Of a stretch of DNA of 64,000 bases, positions 48,241-61,289 are shown piece after piece. The notes under the pieces are model-generated. The model ran no database searches, was not told where the DNA came from, and was given only the letters and a program-made list of their open reading frames with translations. The first letter of the stretch is position 1. Each line of letters opens with the position of its first letter. Made by a program: the position numbers and the translations under genes. The stretch lies in contig JARHVA010001189.1 in the NCBI GenBank assembly GCA_037957365.1, positions 3,290,001 through 3,354,000 on the forward strand, written 5' to 3'. Source of the stretch: Torreya grandis. Its lineage: Eukaryota > Streptophyta > Pinopsida > Cupressales > Taxaceae.

Positions 48241-49393
48241 TGTTACATCCCAATTCCTCACTAAGTAAAATTACTTGATTATCCATGGATATTTATAGTT
48301 TATAGATTTTATTTGGTATTTATTAAATAATCTTTGAGACGTATGTTGTTATGGGATAGTTGGATATTACTTAGCCTACATGATTTCATTGCTATGAGTT
48401 AATTTTAGTGTATATATTTAGATTATGATCATGTTGATTTGTTATTTTAGTTATATTTATGATGTATGTATATCATAATATTATGGAATAACTAACTAAT
48501 TGTTGTGAGTTTGACACAGGAGAACTCATTCCTCAAAGAGTGATCAAGGGAGAGTATCATCGAAGAGGGTGACATAGATGGAGTTTTTGGAGGATGATAG
48601 AGAAATTGGCTAGAACATTGCACACACCACATTAACTAACACATGTTAGATGCATAATGGAATGGTTAGCATAGTGTGTTTTGATGATGTTTGCATTAGA
48701 TAGTTATTACACATGGTTGATATCATAGTTTAATGGTTTTATGAAATTCATCTTGCATGATTTTCATGTATATCTGTTAATGTTTTATGATTTTCATAAA
48801 TAGAGAAAATTTGGATTTATAGACTAATGAATTTATCATTAAGTTTTTATGACATTTGAAGAGCTAATTTAATTAGTGAATATATTGATTATTATAATTA
48901 GTTATAAAATAAATAAAATGTAAGAATATATAATTAAAAATAAAAAATAAGAAAAAGAGAAGACATTCTTAAAATAAATAAAAGTGATAAAAATAAAAAT
49001 AAAACATTAAGTAAAGAGAAATAGAAGGTTTAAAATTTTAGAAAAATAAAAAGAAAGACTTTGATTAAAAAAATTAAAGTAAAACAAAAAAATTATTAAA
49101 AGAGAAAATCCACACCATACTTTAAGTAGGGATCTTTTAAAACAAATAAAAGGGGAGAATAATCATAAAATATATTCATTTAGAAGAAAGTGAGGCACAC
49201 CATACAAAGGAGAAGAAGATAGCACAGAGGAGAAGAGAAAGGACAAGAAAAAAAGGAAAGAGTCATTTCAAACAAAGATTTCTACTAGGTAAGATATGCA
49301 ATTAAATTTTGTGTATTTCATGCTCCATTAAGAATTGGTAATAAAATATATAATGACCCAAAATCATACATTGATTGGAATATATGTGTTTAG

Positions 49394-49395
<2 letters not shown>

Positions 49396-49445
<50 letters not shown>
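49396..49445. repeat. (AT)25 microsatellite
   Basis: An uninterrupted AT run of about 50 bp in LTR 1. The equivalent place in LTR 2 (near 57275) has no such run, so it arose after the LTRs separated. Confidence 0.95.
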
Positions 49446-49448
<3 letters not shown>

Positions 49449-49731
49449 ATCATAATGACTTGAAAAAGAAAGAAACAATGAGTAGTTATTAGACAATGAA
49501 CATATAAGTCATGTTTTTATAAAACTAGTGACCATTATATATATATATTCAAAACTCTATTTAAGCTAAATTCCTTTATAATATTAAATCACGTGTCTGA
49601 ACAAAACATACATATGTGTAACAAACTAGGAATTAATTTTTGCACATTGAACTCAATGGTTCAACTCACAATGCATGGAAAAGAATTTATATAAAATTTT
49701 TGATAGCAAATATAATAGTTTCATATAATTA

Positions 49732-49733
<2 letters not shown>

Positions 49734-49809
<76 letters not shown>
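49734..49809. repeat. (TA)38 microsatellite
   Basis: An uninterrupted TA run of about 76 bp in LTR 1, followed by the single-copy sequence that in LTR 2 forms the right arm of the palindrome. It corresponds to the TA core at 57864-57931. Confidence 0.95.
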
Positions 49810-49810
<1 letters not shown>

Positions 49811-52359
49811 CTTTATATACCTAATAGGTGGCATAGTAGGAATGGTGACATAATAACACTTATATAACTGGTACCTCATATATTTCTAAGTGTATATGAA
49901 CTATATTAAACTATAAAATAATACCACATATATCACTACATTGAATTGAATATTAAACATGTAAATATTTATTTGTCTAGTTAAATGTTTATGGAATCAT
50001 ATGTATATATTTAGTGACTCATATATGCAAGTCGATATTTTTACCTAAGTAAACTTAATGAACTACTCTAACCTAATCAATGAACCTTTTGGGAAATTAA
50101 AAAATATGCCATGAGTCTATCTAGTGAGGTTATAAATAGAAATTATGAGGTTATTTGATTAGTAGCAGTCTTGAACTTACATTATGAATATCCCTACATA
50201 ATATATGAATAAATTTGATTAAAATGAGATATATTTTAAATTACTAGTAGTATATAAATGGTGAATCATACATAATATTTTGAATTTGTTTATGCATAAT
50301 GTAATGTTGGGAATGATTACAATAGTGAGATGTAATGACATGCCTTGAATACACATATTTATATATTATTATTTATTTACTTTACTATATGTATCATCAC
50401 ACCTAATTCATGTTTGTGTAATGTTTCATATAACTAATTTATATATGGCTATACAATGTAATATGTAACTTGCAATGTTTCCAAGAACAACAAACAAAAC
50501 TTAAAGTTATATTGTGATGGTAATGCAATATGTTTTAAGACCTAGCTATGTATTCATTCATTACTTTTTTATATTAATTTATGAATATATATTATAAATT
50601 ATAATAATATTTGATGGTCATAAAATATTGATCTGATTATAATACATATCAGTGTTCTTGTTAAACTCAGCTTATAACTAAAATAAGATTAAGTTTAGTA
50701 AATCGTTCTATATGGGCATAGGGATTGTATCTTGTGACTAATAATAGAGGGCCAAAAATATAAAGTTCACCTAATAACTTATGTCTTATCATGTAAATAA
50801 TTAGGATGGTTATTCTTCTTATACCAATTTATATGTAGTTATAAGCATATCATAATACAACTTTGGTAAAGCATGGGAAGTATATATATAAAACATAGTC
50901 TTTCATTATCTTGTGATAAGATTTATAATATTCATGATCTTATTTATGATATATATCATGTGAAATAATTTTTGTGTGTGTATATAATACTATAATAAAC
51001 TATGTATTAATGAAATAAATAAGTGTATGTTTAAAAGAGTATATAGGTACATCTATGCCTAATTAGCTTATACATGTACATAGGAGTGTGTACTTCTAAT
51101 TATAGTTCATTTGGTGGTCCAAAACTAATTAATAGATATCTATATAGTAGGACCTTATTTATGCATGCATACAATTCCCTTGAGAGTATAACAAATGCTA
51201 TAATGGAATATTATATGTGTCATGAGAACTAAGACTTTTTTTTTATATCTGGTTTCTTGAATAGATGCTTATGCTCCCATTGATTTATACTACTTTATTA
51301 TGACTAGTTATGGTAATTATTTGTTGTCATTAAGAACACTCTACTATGATAATATGGATTATCATAGGATGCATTTTCATTGGAAACTACTTATAGTAAT
51401 TCTATAAATTCTAGTTAGATGTATGTTATGTAATATTATTAGATTCATTCATACATTTGATGGAATAAATATATGCATTTAGAGTATTCTCATGCTTGTC
51501 ATGTTATATGATTGTTAGTAGGATGTGATCTATATGAATATATTGGTTATACTATGATAGACACATTTCATATTATTGATACTAAGTAGTGAGACGGATT
51601 TCACTAAGATACTAGCATCACACAGCCAGATGAAGGTAATCTGATCAAGTGGTGTGTATGAATTTGAATCATTATTTATTGAAAACTTTAGCCAAATTAA
51701 TGTTAAGCGAGACATTATCATTTCATGAGTATGATTTACATGTTTGTGTGATATCTTTATTATAAGGGGTCTCTTTATGATACACCACATGTTTAGTATT
51801 AGAAATCATACATCACATGGGTAATAACTTGTCTCTTTGGATTCCCATGCCATCATTATCTATTCATTTTTGAAGGGAGGGCCATTACTTGATAGGATTA
51901 GTGCAATGAATCATTTTTCTATGGTTGGTGTGGAATTTTTTTTGGATGATGCTCTCCCTCCCCACAATAGTACTAATTTTGAGATGACACTTGAGATTGC
52001 TACAGATACTAGATTCTATAAAAATTATGCTTCAAATAGCCATGTATCTTATATATGAACATTATATTATATTTATTATTGAAACATTATCAAATTACTT
52101 ATTATACATTGATAATAGTGGTTATAGGCATGTATCAGTCATGACTAGTTAATTGTAATTACTTTTTATATTCATATTATGATGTGTTTTTTGTGATGAT
52201 ATTGATCAATGATGTATTAAATATCATGATTCATTTATAGTTATTATATTTAGAGTATTGTATATGATCACTAATTATATTCTTATGGTATAGTCTATTT
52301 AAAGTATATGTTGTTCAAAAATAATGTATTTCTAGGTAAATCCTAGTGGGGATGTTACA

Positions 52360-52377
52360 TGTGGTATATGAGCTACA
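52360..52377 (+). other. Primer-binding site of E unit 1
   Basis: TGTGGTATATGAGCTAC directly follows the LTR end. The part TGGTAT-x2-GAGC matches the tRNA-Met site TGGTATCAGAGC. The same position after LTR 2 reads TGTGGTATCTATGTTAC. Confidence 0.65.
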
Positions 52378-52429
52378 AATCAAAATCTAGGACCTAATGA
52401 GTCCACTAATTTTTTCATATCCTTTTGTT

Positions 52430-53050
52430 TAAATAAAAAAGGATGGTGAAATATATAGTTTTTGTAGAGGGTCTATCAAATGCCAATGATAGTAACCTAT
52501 GTTTGTTCCTAACCTATTTGCCACTAAGTAATCAACAAAGATTGATTAGATTCTCATAGCCATGAAATGAGACCATAGATTATATTATATCCTTTTAATA
52601 GGTGTTTCATGTACATGAAGAGGAAGAACATAAATATTTACCTAAAAAACATCTCACTAAGTAGGAAAATCCTTTAAATGCAAGAACTCAGGTAGCTGTA
52701 GAGTTGGCTAGAGACATGAAGAAGGTAAACCCACCTAAGTTTGATAGAAATATTCTAGGTGATATAGTTGAACCATGGATGACTAAGATATAAATGTATT
52801 TCAAAATTCAAAAATACTCTGAGGTCACTAAGGTAGTATGGGAATGACTCAAAAGTAATGGTTGACAAGTGTTTAGTCGAATCAGAGATTAGGTTACCTA
52901 AATTCATAATAGTAGTGGATCTATATGTGGCACCAATAAGGTCATATGATGTGATATTAGGATTAAATTGGCTTGAAAAAAATAAGTCTAAGGTTGAATA
53001 CTACGTAAAGAATGTTGAGTGTCTATATGATTTTTGAAATTAGACATAAA
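52430..53050 (+). pseudogene. gag: E unit 1 gag-protease remnant with internal deletion
   Basis: The N-terminal gag core is readable near 52715-52830 (KKVNPPKFDRNI, EPWMTKI, MYFKIQKYSEVTKVVW), matching the chromovirus pattern PP-x-F-DG-x3-A-x-WL-x2-ME-K-F. Within about 50 bp the text passes into the end of a protease: VDLYVAPIRSYDVILGLNWL and YYVKNVECLYDF (52915-53035), matching the DVILGMDWL...IDC-x3-V-x-F motif. The gag C-terminus, zinc knuckle and the D-S/T-G active site are missing. Stops and frameshifts are also present. Confidence 0.7.
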
Positions 53051-53219
53051 TTTAGGGTGAGAAGAGAGAGTTGAAGAATAGGTATATTTATGTTATAAAA
53101 CTCAAGAGGGCCCAAGGAAAAGGGTGCCAAACATTTACAATTAAGATAAATGAAATGGAGTAACCTAAGGAACCATCTCTCGAAGATTACCCATTTCTTA
53201 GATATTTTCATGATGTGTT

Positions 53220-54180
53220 TCTAAAAGAATTGTCAAAATTGCCTCCTAGACATGAGTTCAATTTCTCTATTGATATCATACCTAGTTCAAAACCATAATC
53301 TAAGGCACCATATAAGATAAAAACCATTGAGTAGGTTGAATTGAAGGCTCAACTCTAAGAATTTTTGGAAAAGGGGTTGATCAGGCCAAGTGTGTCACCA
53401 TAGGGTGCACTAGTTATCTGTATTAAGAAGAAGGATGGTACTCTTCGACTTTGCATTGATTATAGAATGTTAAACAAGGCAACTATAAAAAATAGGTATC
53501 TACTACCTCATGTAGATGATATTTTAGATCAAATAGAGGAATAAATAGTCTTTTCTAAGATTGATATTATAATAGGATACCATCAACTGAGGATAGAACA
53601 TGAGTATATTCTAAAGATAGAATTTAGAACTTGTTACAAGTATTATGAGTTTATAGTGTTACTGTTTGGGTTGACTACTACTCTGATAACATTCATGAAT
53701 CTCATGAATAGTGTGTTCATATATTATCTAGATTACTTTATTTTGGTTTTTTCTAGATGATATTCTCATATACTCTAAGAATGAAGAGGAGCACCTTAAG
53801 TATCTAGAACTAGTTTTGCAATAGTTGTGGAAGCACAAGATGTATGATAAGTTGTCTAAGTTCACATTTTTCTAAGAAAGAGTGCAATATCTAGGACATA
53901 TTATCTTTATGGATGGTATATTAATAAATCTATAAAATATTGGAGCCATTATGGAATGGCTAGCATTGAAGAATGTGCATGAGGTAAGAATTTTCATGGG
54001 ATTAACAAGCTATTACAGGTAGTTCATTCTAAGTCTTTCCAAGATAGATAATCCAATTACCTCTTTGTAATGTAAGGAAAACAATTTTATTTGGTTATAT
54101 AAATGTGAATTAGCTTGTTAGGAATTAAAAATAAGGCTTACTTTAGCACTAGTGTTAAGAGTTCTTGACCCAAATGGTCA
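53220..54180 (+). pseudogene. E unit 1 reverse transcriptase
   Basis: Motifs in order: [33 protein letters not shown]-stop-GALV (Trp as TAG), [70 protein letters not shown]. At the catalytic site a T6 run (53747-53752) puts DDILIYSKNEEEHL (53756 on) out of frame with the preceding LDYFILVF. Later blocks include QYLGHIIF, HEVRIFMGL. This is a typical gypsy RT, inactivated. Confidence 0.88.
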
Positions 54181-54611
54181 ATATTTAGTGATCATAGATG
54201 CATCAGGGAAAGGACTAGGAGTCCTTATGTAGGATGGTGTAGTGGTAGATTATTAATCAAAGAAGCTAAATCCTTATGAGGTGAGCTATGCCCTTCATGA
54301 CCTAGAACTTGTAGTAATTATGCATTATTTACATGTAAGGTGGCATTAATAATTGAGAAAACCATTTGAACTCAAGATGGATAACTTGGAACTCAAGTAC
54401 ATCTTCACCTGAACAAATTTGAATGCTCGTTAAAGATGTTGGCGAGTTATTTTTTTATTATAATTTTGATATCAACTATATCAAAGGCAAGGATAATAGA
54501 GTATTTGATACCCTAAATTGTAGAAGGTACATAACATCCATAGATAATATTAAGAGCACTTTCAAGGATCAAGTGATTAAATTATTGCTAAGAGATGAAT
54601 TTTATTATTAG
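54181..54611 (+). pseudogene. E unit 1 RNase H
   Basis: Reads LVIIDASGKGLGVLM-stop-DG (Gln as TAG), SKKLNPYE, YALHDLELVVIMHYL, then FELKMDN, and ends with YNFDINYIKGKDNRVFDTL (54458 on), matching the family's YDFxIxYxKGKxNxVADALSRR. Several stops occur, most at expected Gln or Trp codons. Confidence 0.8.
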
Positions 54612-54679
54612 GTTATAATAGAATTGTCTAATAATTCTAAAAATCCTTGGTATAATGGATTCATATTGGAAAGTGATGG

Positions 54680-55560
54680 TATTTTGAATTATAATAAAAG
54701 GATGTATGTTCTATATCAAGAGAATCTATGAGGCATAATGCTAAAGAAATTACACAATGCCCCATATTCAGGACATCTATGAGTAACTATGCTCATGGTA
54801 GAATTTAGACCACTATGTTTCTAAAAGGGAATCAAGAAAGATGTAGATTATGTGTCATATTATCTAGAATGTTGGTAAGTAAAAGTTGAACATGTGCATC
54901 TGGTTGGCTTGTTATATCCACATGATACACCATAATAGAAGTGGAAAGTGATCAGTATGGACTTTATCTAAGGTTTATCAATTTCATGAAATAGGAATGA
55001 TATGATCTTGGTAGTAGTGGACAAACTAACCAAGGTGGCTCATTTTATACCAAGAAATTTGATAGATAATACACTGAATCTTATGAAGAGGTTCATAAAG
55101 GAAGTGTATAGGCTACATGGATTTATAAAGAAGATGATTTTGGATCATGATCTAAAGATGACTTATAGATTTTGCGTAACTCTTAATTCATCTTTGGGTA
55201 CACAACTAAATTTTAGCACTATATATCACCCAGAGACTAACATATAGAATAAGAGAGTTATTCAGGTGTTAGAGGATCTTCTTCATATGTATTATATGGA
55301 TCATAAATAAATGTGGGAATATTATATTTGATTGGTTGAGTTTGCATACAACTTATACCTATTATATTTGAAGATGGCACCATTTGAGGTACTGTATAGA
55401 AGGAGGTGTAGGACACCAATCAGCTAGGACATGCTAGAGGATAGGGTAGTCTTTGGACCTGAGATGATTTCAAAAATGGAAGAACAAGTTAAATTAATCA
55501 AGTAGATATTATTCAAGGCCAATGATAGGTATAATATTCATGTTGATCTAAAGAGGATAG
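54680..55560 (+). pseudogene. E unit 1 integrase
   Basis: Zinc-finger region HNAPYSGHL near 54757 and YYLECW (one Cys as Tyr). Catalytic core: SMDFI near 54956 (first Asp), DMILVVVDKLTKVAHFIP (54999 on), MILDHDLKMTYRF with the second Asp, and YHPETNI followed by a stop and NKR. The catalytic Glu is Lys (AAG) where the family has GQ-S/T-ER. C-terminal blocks LLHMYYMDHK, LVEFAYN, MAPFEVLYRRRCRTPIS and VVFGPEM follow, matching chromoviral integrases closely. Confidence 0.88.
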
Positions 55561-55739
55561 ATAGGAAATTTTCAATCTTTAACAAAGTGTTCTTGTAGGT
55601 TAAACCATAAAAGAACTTGATTAATTTGGTAAGTCAACAAAACTATCACTGAGATATGTGTGACCCTTAGAGGTTTTAGAAGGATTCAATCTTATATCAT
55701 ATACACTTGCATTGCTACCATCCCTAGTTATATTGAAAA

Positions 55740-55993
55740 ATGTCTTACATGTTTCTTATTTTAAAAAGTATATAGCTGATCCTACACATGTATTGGATTG
55801 AAATGGTTTACACGTTCTAGATCATGAGGTGGTCATGGTAGAACCAATCAGAGTTATTAACACTCATAAAATTCATTTGAATAATAGAGATATGTCATAG
55901 TGCAAGGTCTTGTGGGACCATTACTCTGAGAATAGTTCTAATTAGGATAACTATGATGATTTCTATAGGTTATTTCCAAATTTATTTGATTGA
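55740..55993 (+). pseudogene. E unit 1 chromodomain
   Basis: The pol C-terminus has HVLDH-like text near 55820, then LNNRDM, CKVLWDHYSENSSN-stop-DNYDDF and RLFPNLFD with the natural stop TGA at 55991-55993. It matches the chromoviral end VKVLW-x2-H-x3-EATWE-x-E-x2-M-x3-YP-x-LF, the second aromatic Trp having become TAG. Chromodomains are thought to direct chromovirus integration to marked chromatin. Confidence 0.7.
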
Positions 55994-56087
55994 TTTGATA
56001 CTTAATACTATGTCATTTCTTTGCTAAACAATATTTTTAATTCAAAACTTATGTTTGAATAAGAGTCATCTAGGATGATGAATAGAA

Positions 56088-56101
56088 TTAAGGGGGAAGG
56101 A
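56088..56101 (+). other. Polypurine tract before LTR 2 of element E
   Basis: TTAAGGGGGAAGGA directly precedes TGTTACATCC, as in plant chromoviruses. It lies about 95 bp after the pol stop. Bases 55994-56087 hold nothing else recognisable. Confidence 0.8.
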
Positions 56102-56921
56102 TGTTACATCCTAATTCCTTGCTAAGCAAACTTACATGATTATTCATGGATATTTATAGTTGACATAGTTGATTTGGTATTTATTAACTAATCTTTGATA
56201 TATATGTTGTTATGGGACAGTTGGATATTGCTTAGGTTATATTATTTCATTTCTATGAAATAATTTGTAGTGGATATGTTTACATTATGATTATGTTGAT
56301 TATTTATTTTAGTTATATTTATGATGTATGTATATCATGATGTTATGGTTTAACTACCTAATTATTGTGAGTTTATCATAGGATAACTCATCCCTTAGAG
56401 TGTGATGAAGGGAGAGCATCATCAGAGAGGGTGATGTAGATGGAGTTATTGAGGGATGACAAAGACACTAGATAAAACCATGCACACACCACATTAGTTA
56501 ACACATGTTAGATTGATAATGGAATGGTTAGCATATTGTGTCTTGAACATGTTTGCATTAGATAGTTTTTAGACATGGTTGATAGCATAGTTTAATGGTT
56601 TTATGAAATTATTCTAGCATGATTTGTGTGTATGTCCATTAATGTTTTATGATTTTTGTAATTAGAGAAAATTTAGACTTATAGACCAGTGAATTTATCA
56701 TTAAGTCATTATGACATTTGAAGAGATAATTTAACTAGTGAATATATTGACTATTGTAATTAGTGATAAAATAAATCAAATGTAAGAATTTCTAATTAAA
56801 AGGAAAAATAGGACAAAGAGAAAAAAAATTAAATAAATAAAATGGAGAAAAATGAAAAAAAATAATAAATAAAGAGAAATAGAAGGTTTAAAATTAAGGA
56901 AAAACAAAAAAAAAGACTTTG

Positions 56922-56923
<2 letters not shown>

Positions 56924-56977
<54 letters not shown>
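56924..56977. repeat. (TA)27 microsatellite
   Basis: A TA run of about 54 bp in LTR 2 after AAGACTTTGAT. In LTR 1 the same place (near 49062) reads GATTAAAAAAATTAAAG with no TA run. Confidence 0.95.
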
Positions 56978-56980
<3 letters not shown>

Positions 56981-57605
56981 AGAAAAGCCACACCATACTT
57001 AATTAGGGAGCTTTTAGAACAAATAAAAAGGGGAGAATAAACATAAAATATATTTAGTTAGACTAAAGTCAAGCACACCCTATGGAGGAGAAGAAGGTAA
57101 CATAGAGGAGAGGAGAAAAGAGAAGAAAAAAAGGAAAGATCCATTTCAAATAGATATTTCTACTAGGTAGAAGATGAAATTAAATTTTATGTAATTCATG
57201 TTCCGTTAGCAAACTAGTAATAAAATATATAGTGACCCAAAATCATACATTGATTGGCATATATGTGTTTAGAAATTTGTATACCAGAATAGTGACTTGA
57301 AAAAAAAAACAATGATCAACTATTATAAAATGAACATATAAGGCATGTTTTTATAAAACCAACAACCATTATATATATGCATAGAAACTATGAGAAAACA
57401 TCCTAAAATTTTTAGATTGCATATGGGACATCTAAGTTTCTAAACTCTGTTTAAGCCAAATTCCTCAGTAATATTAAATCACATGTGTTTGAATAAAATG
57501 TACATATGTGCAGCAAACTAGGAAGTAATATTTGCATAGCAAATTGAATGGTTTAGTTCAAAATACATGGAAAGGAATTTATGCCAAAAATCTAATAACA
57601 AATCT

Positions 57606-57859
57606 AGTAGTTTTCTAAGTTTACTTAGGTAAAAAGATTGACTTGCATACATAAGTTATCGAATATATGCACATAATTCCATAAATATTTAACTAGACAA
57701 ATAGATATTTACGTGTTTAACATTAAATTCAATGCAGTGATTTATGTGGTATTATTCTATAGTTTAATATAGTTCATAAACACTTAGAAATATATGAGGC
57801 ACTAGGTATGCAAGTATCATTATGTAAAATGAATCACCATTCCTACTATCCCACCTATC

Positions 57860-57933
<74 letters not shown>

Positions 57934-58189
57934 CTGATAGGTGGGATAGTAGGAATGGTGATTCATTTTACATAATGATACTTGCATACCTAGTGCCTCA
58001 TATATTTCTAAGTGTTTATGAACTATATTAAACTATAGAATAATACCACATAAATCACTGCATTGAATTTAATGTTAAACACGTAAATATCTATTTGTCT
58101 AGTTAAATATTTATGGAATTATGTGCATATATTCGATAACTTATGTATGCAAGTCAATCTTTTTACCTAAGTAAACTTAGAAAACTACT
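57606..58189. repeat. Perfect 258-bp inverted repeat around a (TA)n core
   Basis: Left arm 57606-57863, right arm 57932-58189, core 57864-57931 of TA repeats. I compared the arms base by base and found all 258 positions complementary with no gap. Since the core is self-complementary, the 584 bp are almost one palindrome. LTR 1 has only the right-arm sequence (49812-50080) beside its TA run; the left arm interrupts a block shared by the LTRs (AGTAGTTT). Confidence 0.97.
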
Positions 58190-60423
58190 CTGACCTGATC
58201 AACTAACCTATATGGAAATTTAAACATATGTTATGAGTCTATTTAATGAGGCTATACATAGAAATTAGAATAAGGTGATTTGATCAATAGCAGTCTTGAA
58301 CTTACATTATGCATATCCCTACATAATATATAAGGTGATTTGAATACAATGAGATATGTTTCTAATTACTAGCAGTATATAAATGATAAATCATATAGAA
58401 TATTGTGAATTTATTTTTGCATGGTGTAATGCTAGAATTGATTATAATAATGTGTTTTAATTCCATGCCTTTAATACAACTATTTATATATCACTATTTA
58501 TTTACCTTATTGTATGTATTGACATGCCTAATACATGGCTGTGTAATGTTTCATATACCTGATGTATATATGGCTTTATGGTTTAATATATAACTTGAGA
58601 TGTTTTTAATAACAATGAATAACCATAAATCTATATTATGATAATAATGCAATATGTTTTAAGACATACATATGTATTCATCCATCACCTTTTACATCAA
58701 TTTTTGAATGGAGATTATAAATTATAATAATATTTGATGGTCATAAAATATTGATCTAATTATAATATATATCAGTGATCTTGTTAAACTCATCTTATAA
58801 CTAAAATAGGATTAATTTTAGTATATCACTCTATATGGGCATAGGGCTTGTATCTTGTGACTAATAACAGTGGACCGACATTATAAAGTTAATGTAATAG
58901 CTTATGTCTTATCATGTACTTCATCTAGATGGTTATGATTCTTATACTGATGTATATGTAGTTATAAGCATATCATAATATAGCTTTGGTAAAGCATGGG
59001 AAACATATATATCTAAAACATAGTCTTTCATTATCTTGTGATAAACTTTATAATATGCATGAGTTTACTTATCATATATAGCATGTGAAACAAAACTTGT
59101 TGTGTGAATATAATACTATAATAATCTATGTATTAATGAAATAATTAAGTGTTCTTAAAAGAGTATATAGGTACATATATTCCTAATTAGCTTATACATG
59201 TACATAAGAGTGTGTACTTCTAATTATAGTTCCATTATTGGTCTAAAACTATTGTATAGATATATGTATAGTATGACCTTATTTATGCATGCATATAATT
59301 CTCTTGAGAGTATAAAAAAATGTATAATGGAATATTATATATTTCATTAGAACTGAGACTTTCTTTATTATATCTAGTTGCTTGAATAGAAGCTTATGTT
59401 TCCATTGATTTATACTACTTTATTAGATTGGTTGTGGTAATTAGTAATTATGCTTAGGAACACTAGAGCATGATAATATAGGTTATCATAGGGTAAATTT
59501 TCATTATAAACTAATTATTGTAATGTTGTAGATTATATTTATATGTATGTTATACCTGGATGGTTTAAACTGTGATTATTATTTCTATTATTTAAGTGAT
59601 AGGTAATATTTTTAGATTCATTCATACATTTGATGGAATAAATGTACACATTTAAATTATTCCTATGATTAACATGTTATATGATTGTTATTAGGATGTA
59701 ATCAATATGAGTCTATTGGTTATACTATGATAGATACATCCAACATTATTGATATTGAGTAAGTAGTGAGATGAATTTCACTAGCTTACTAGAATTACAA
59801 TATCATATGAAGGTAATCTGATCAAGTGGTGTGTATGAATTTGAATCATTATTTATTGAAAAAATTGGCCAAAATAATGTTAAGTGAGACATTATCATTT
59901 CATGAGTATGATTTACATGTTTGTTTGATATCTTGATTAAAATAGGTTTATTTATGATACACCACATGTTTAGTCTTATAAATCATACACCACAAAAGTA
60001 TTAGCTTGTCTCTCTAGATTCCCATGACATCACTATCTACTCATCCATGAAGGGAGGGCTATTCCTTGATGGGATTAGTGTGGGGGATTATTGGTATGTG
60101 GTTGATGTGAAAAAACATTATATTTATTATTGAAACATTATCATTATGAGTTATAATTACTCATTATACATTAGCAGTAGTAGGTGGAGGCATGTATCAA
60201 TCACGGATGGTTAATTGTAATTACTTTCAATATTTATATTATGATGTGTTTCTTAAAATGATAGTGATCAATGATGTATGATGTAACATGCTTCATTTAC
60301 AGTTATTATATTTAGAGTATTGTATATGATCATTGATTAGATTCTTGTGGTGTAATCTATTTAAAGTATATGTTGTTAAAAAAATTCTTGTATCTCTATG
60401 TAGATCCCATTGGGGATGTTACA

Positions 60424-60440
60424 TGTGGTATCTATGTTAC
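60424..60440 (+). other. Primer-binding site of E unit 2
   Basis: TGTGGTATCTATGTTAC follows LTR 2 immediately. TGGTAT is intact; the rest has drifted from the tRNA-Met site. It shows that a second internal region starts here rather than flanking DNA. Confidence 0.6.
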
Positions 60441-60489
60441 AGCTCAAACTCTAGGACCTAATGAGTCCATTAATGTTATCATACCCTTA

Positions 60490-61100
60490 TGTTGATAAAA
60501 AGGAGGATGGTGAAAGATAGAGTTTATGTAGAGGATCCATAAAATTCTAATGATATTAACCTTCCATTTGATCTTACTTGATTTGTTGTTGAGTAATCAA
60601 CAAAGATGGATCAGATTCTCATAGCCATGAATGAGACTAGGGATCATATTATATCCTTTGAGTAGGTAGTTCATGGTCATAAAGAGGAATAATATCATTA
60701 TTTACCTAAAGAGCATCTTGATGAGTAGGAAAATCCTCAATATGTGAGAGCTCAAATAGTTGTGGTGTCAGTTAGAGACATGAAGAAGGTGAACCCACCT
60801 AAGTTCAATAGAACTATTTTGAGTGATGAAACTAAATCATGGCTGACTAAGATGGATAAGTATTTCAAAATTAAAAATTACTCTAAGTTCACTAAGGTAG
60901 TATAGAAATGACTCAAAATTCATGATTAACAAATGTTTAGTTAAATCAGAGATTAGGTTACCTGAATCCACAACAATAGTGGATATATATGTAGCACCAT
61001 TAGGGTCATATGATGTGATATTAGGAGTCAACTAGATTTTAAAACATAAGGCCAAGGTTAACTAATTCTTGAAGAATGTTGAGTGTCTAGATGATTTTGA
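60490..61100 (+). pseudogene. gag: E unit 2 gag-protease remnant with the same deletion
   Basis: Colinear with unit 1: KKVNPPKFNRTI, KSWLTKMDKYFKIKNYSKFTKVV near 60783-60900, then the jump to protease C-terminal text (VDIYVAPLGSYDVILGVN-like, 60979-61035, and KNVECLDDFEN). The breakpoint lies at the same place (near 60905-60955, equal to 52845-52895). Zinc knuckle and protease active site are missing here too. Confidence 0.7.
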
Positions 61101-61289
61101 AAATTAGGCACAAATTCAGGGTGAGAAGAGAGAGTTAAGGCTTAGGCATATTTTTTATATGCAACTCAAGAGGGATAAAGGAAAAGGGTTCCAAGTATTT
61201 ATCATCAAGATAAATAAAATGGAGGATCCTAAGGAACCATCTCTAAGATTACCCATTTATTAGATATTTTCATGATGTCTTTCCAAAAT

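Larger units (their letters stand above)
48241..52359 (+). repeat. LTR 1 of element E
   Basis: About 4.1 kb, TGTTACATCC...GGGGATGTTACA, typical TG...CA ends, with the end repeating the GATGTTACA of the start. Homologous throughout to LTR 2, roughly four of five bases by eye. It contains (TA)n runs at 49396-49445 and 49734-49809. No gene is inside; open frames at 51530-51790 (-) and 51837-52058 (+) are unrecognised. Confidence 0.88.
56102..60423 (+). repeat. LTR 2 of element E (shared by both units)
   Basis: About 4.3 kb, starting TGTTACATCC and ending GGGGATGTTACA. Colinear with LTR 1 except for a (TA)n run at 56924-56977 and the inserted inverted copy forming the palindrome at 57606-58189. 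It is preceded by a polypurine tract and followed by a primer site. The open frame 58405-58593 is unrecognised. Confidence 0.88.

Noticed and set aside
49302..49496. Open frame on the - strand with an Ile-Tyr repeat
   Set aside because: It is a translation of the (AT)n microsatellite and has no other support.
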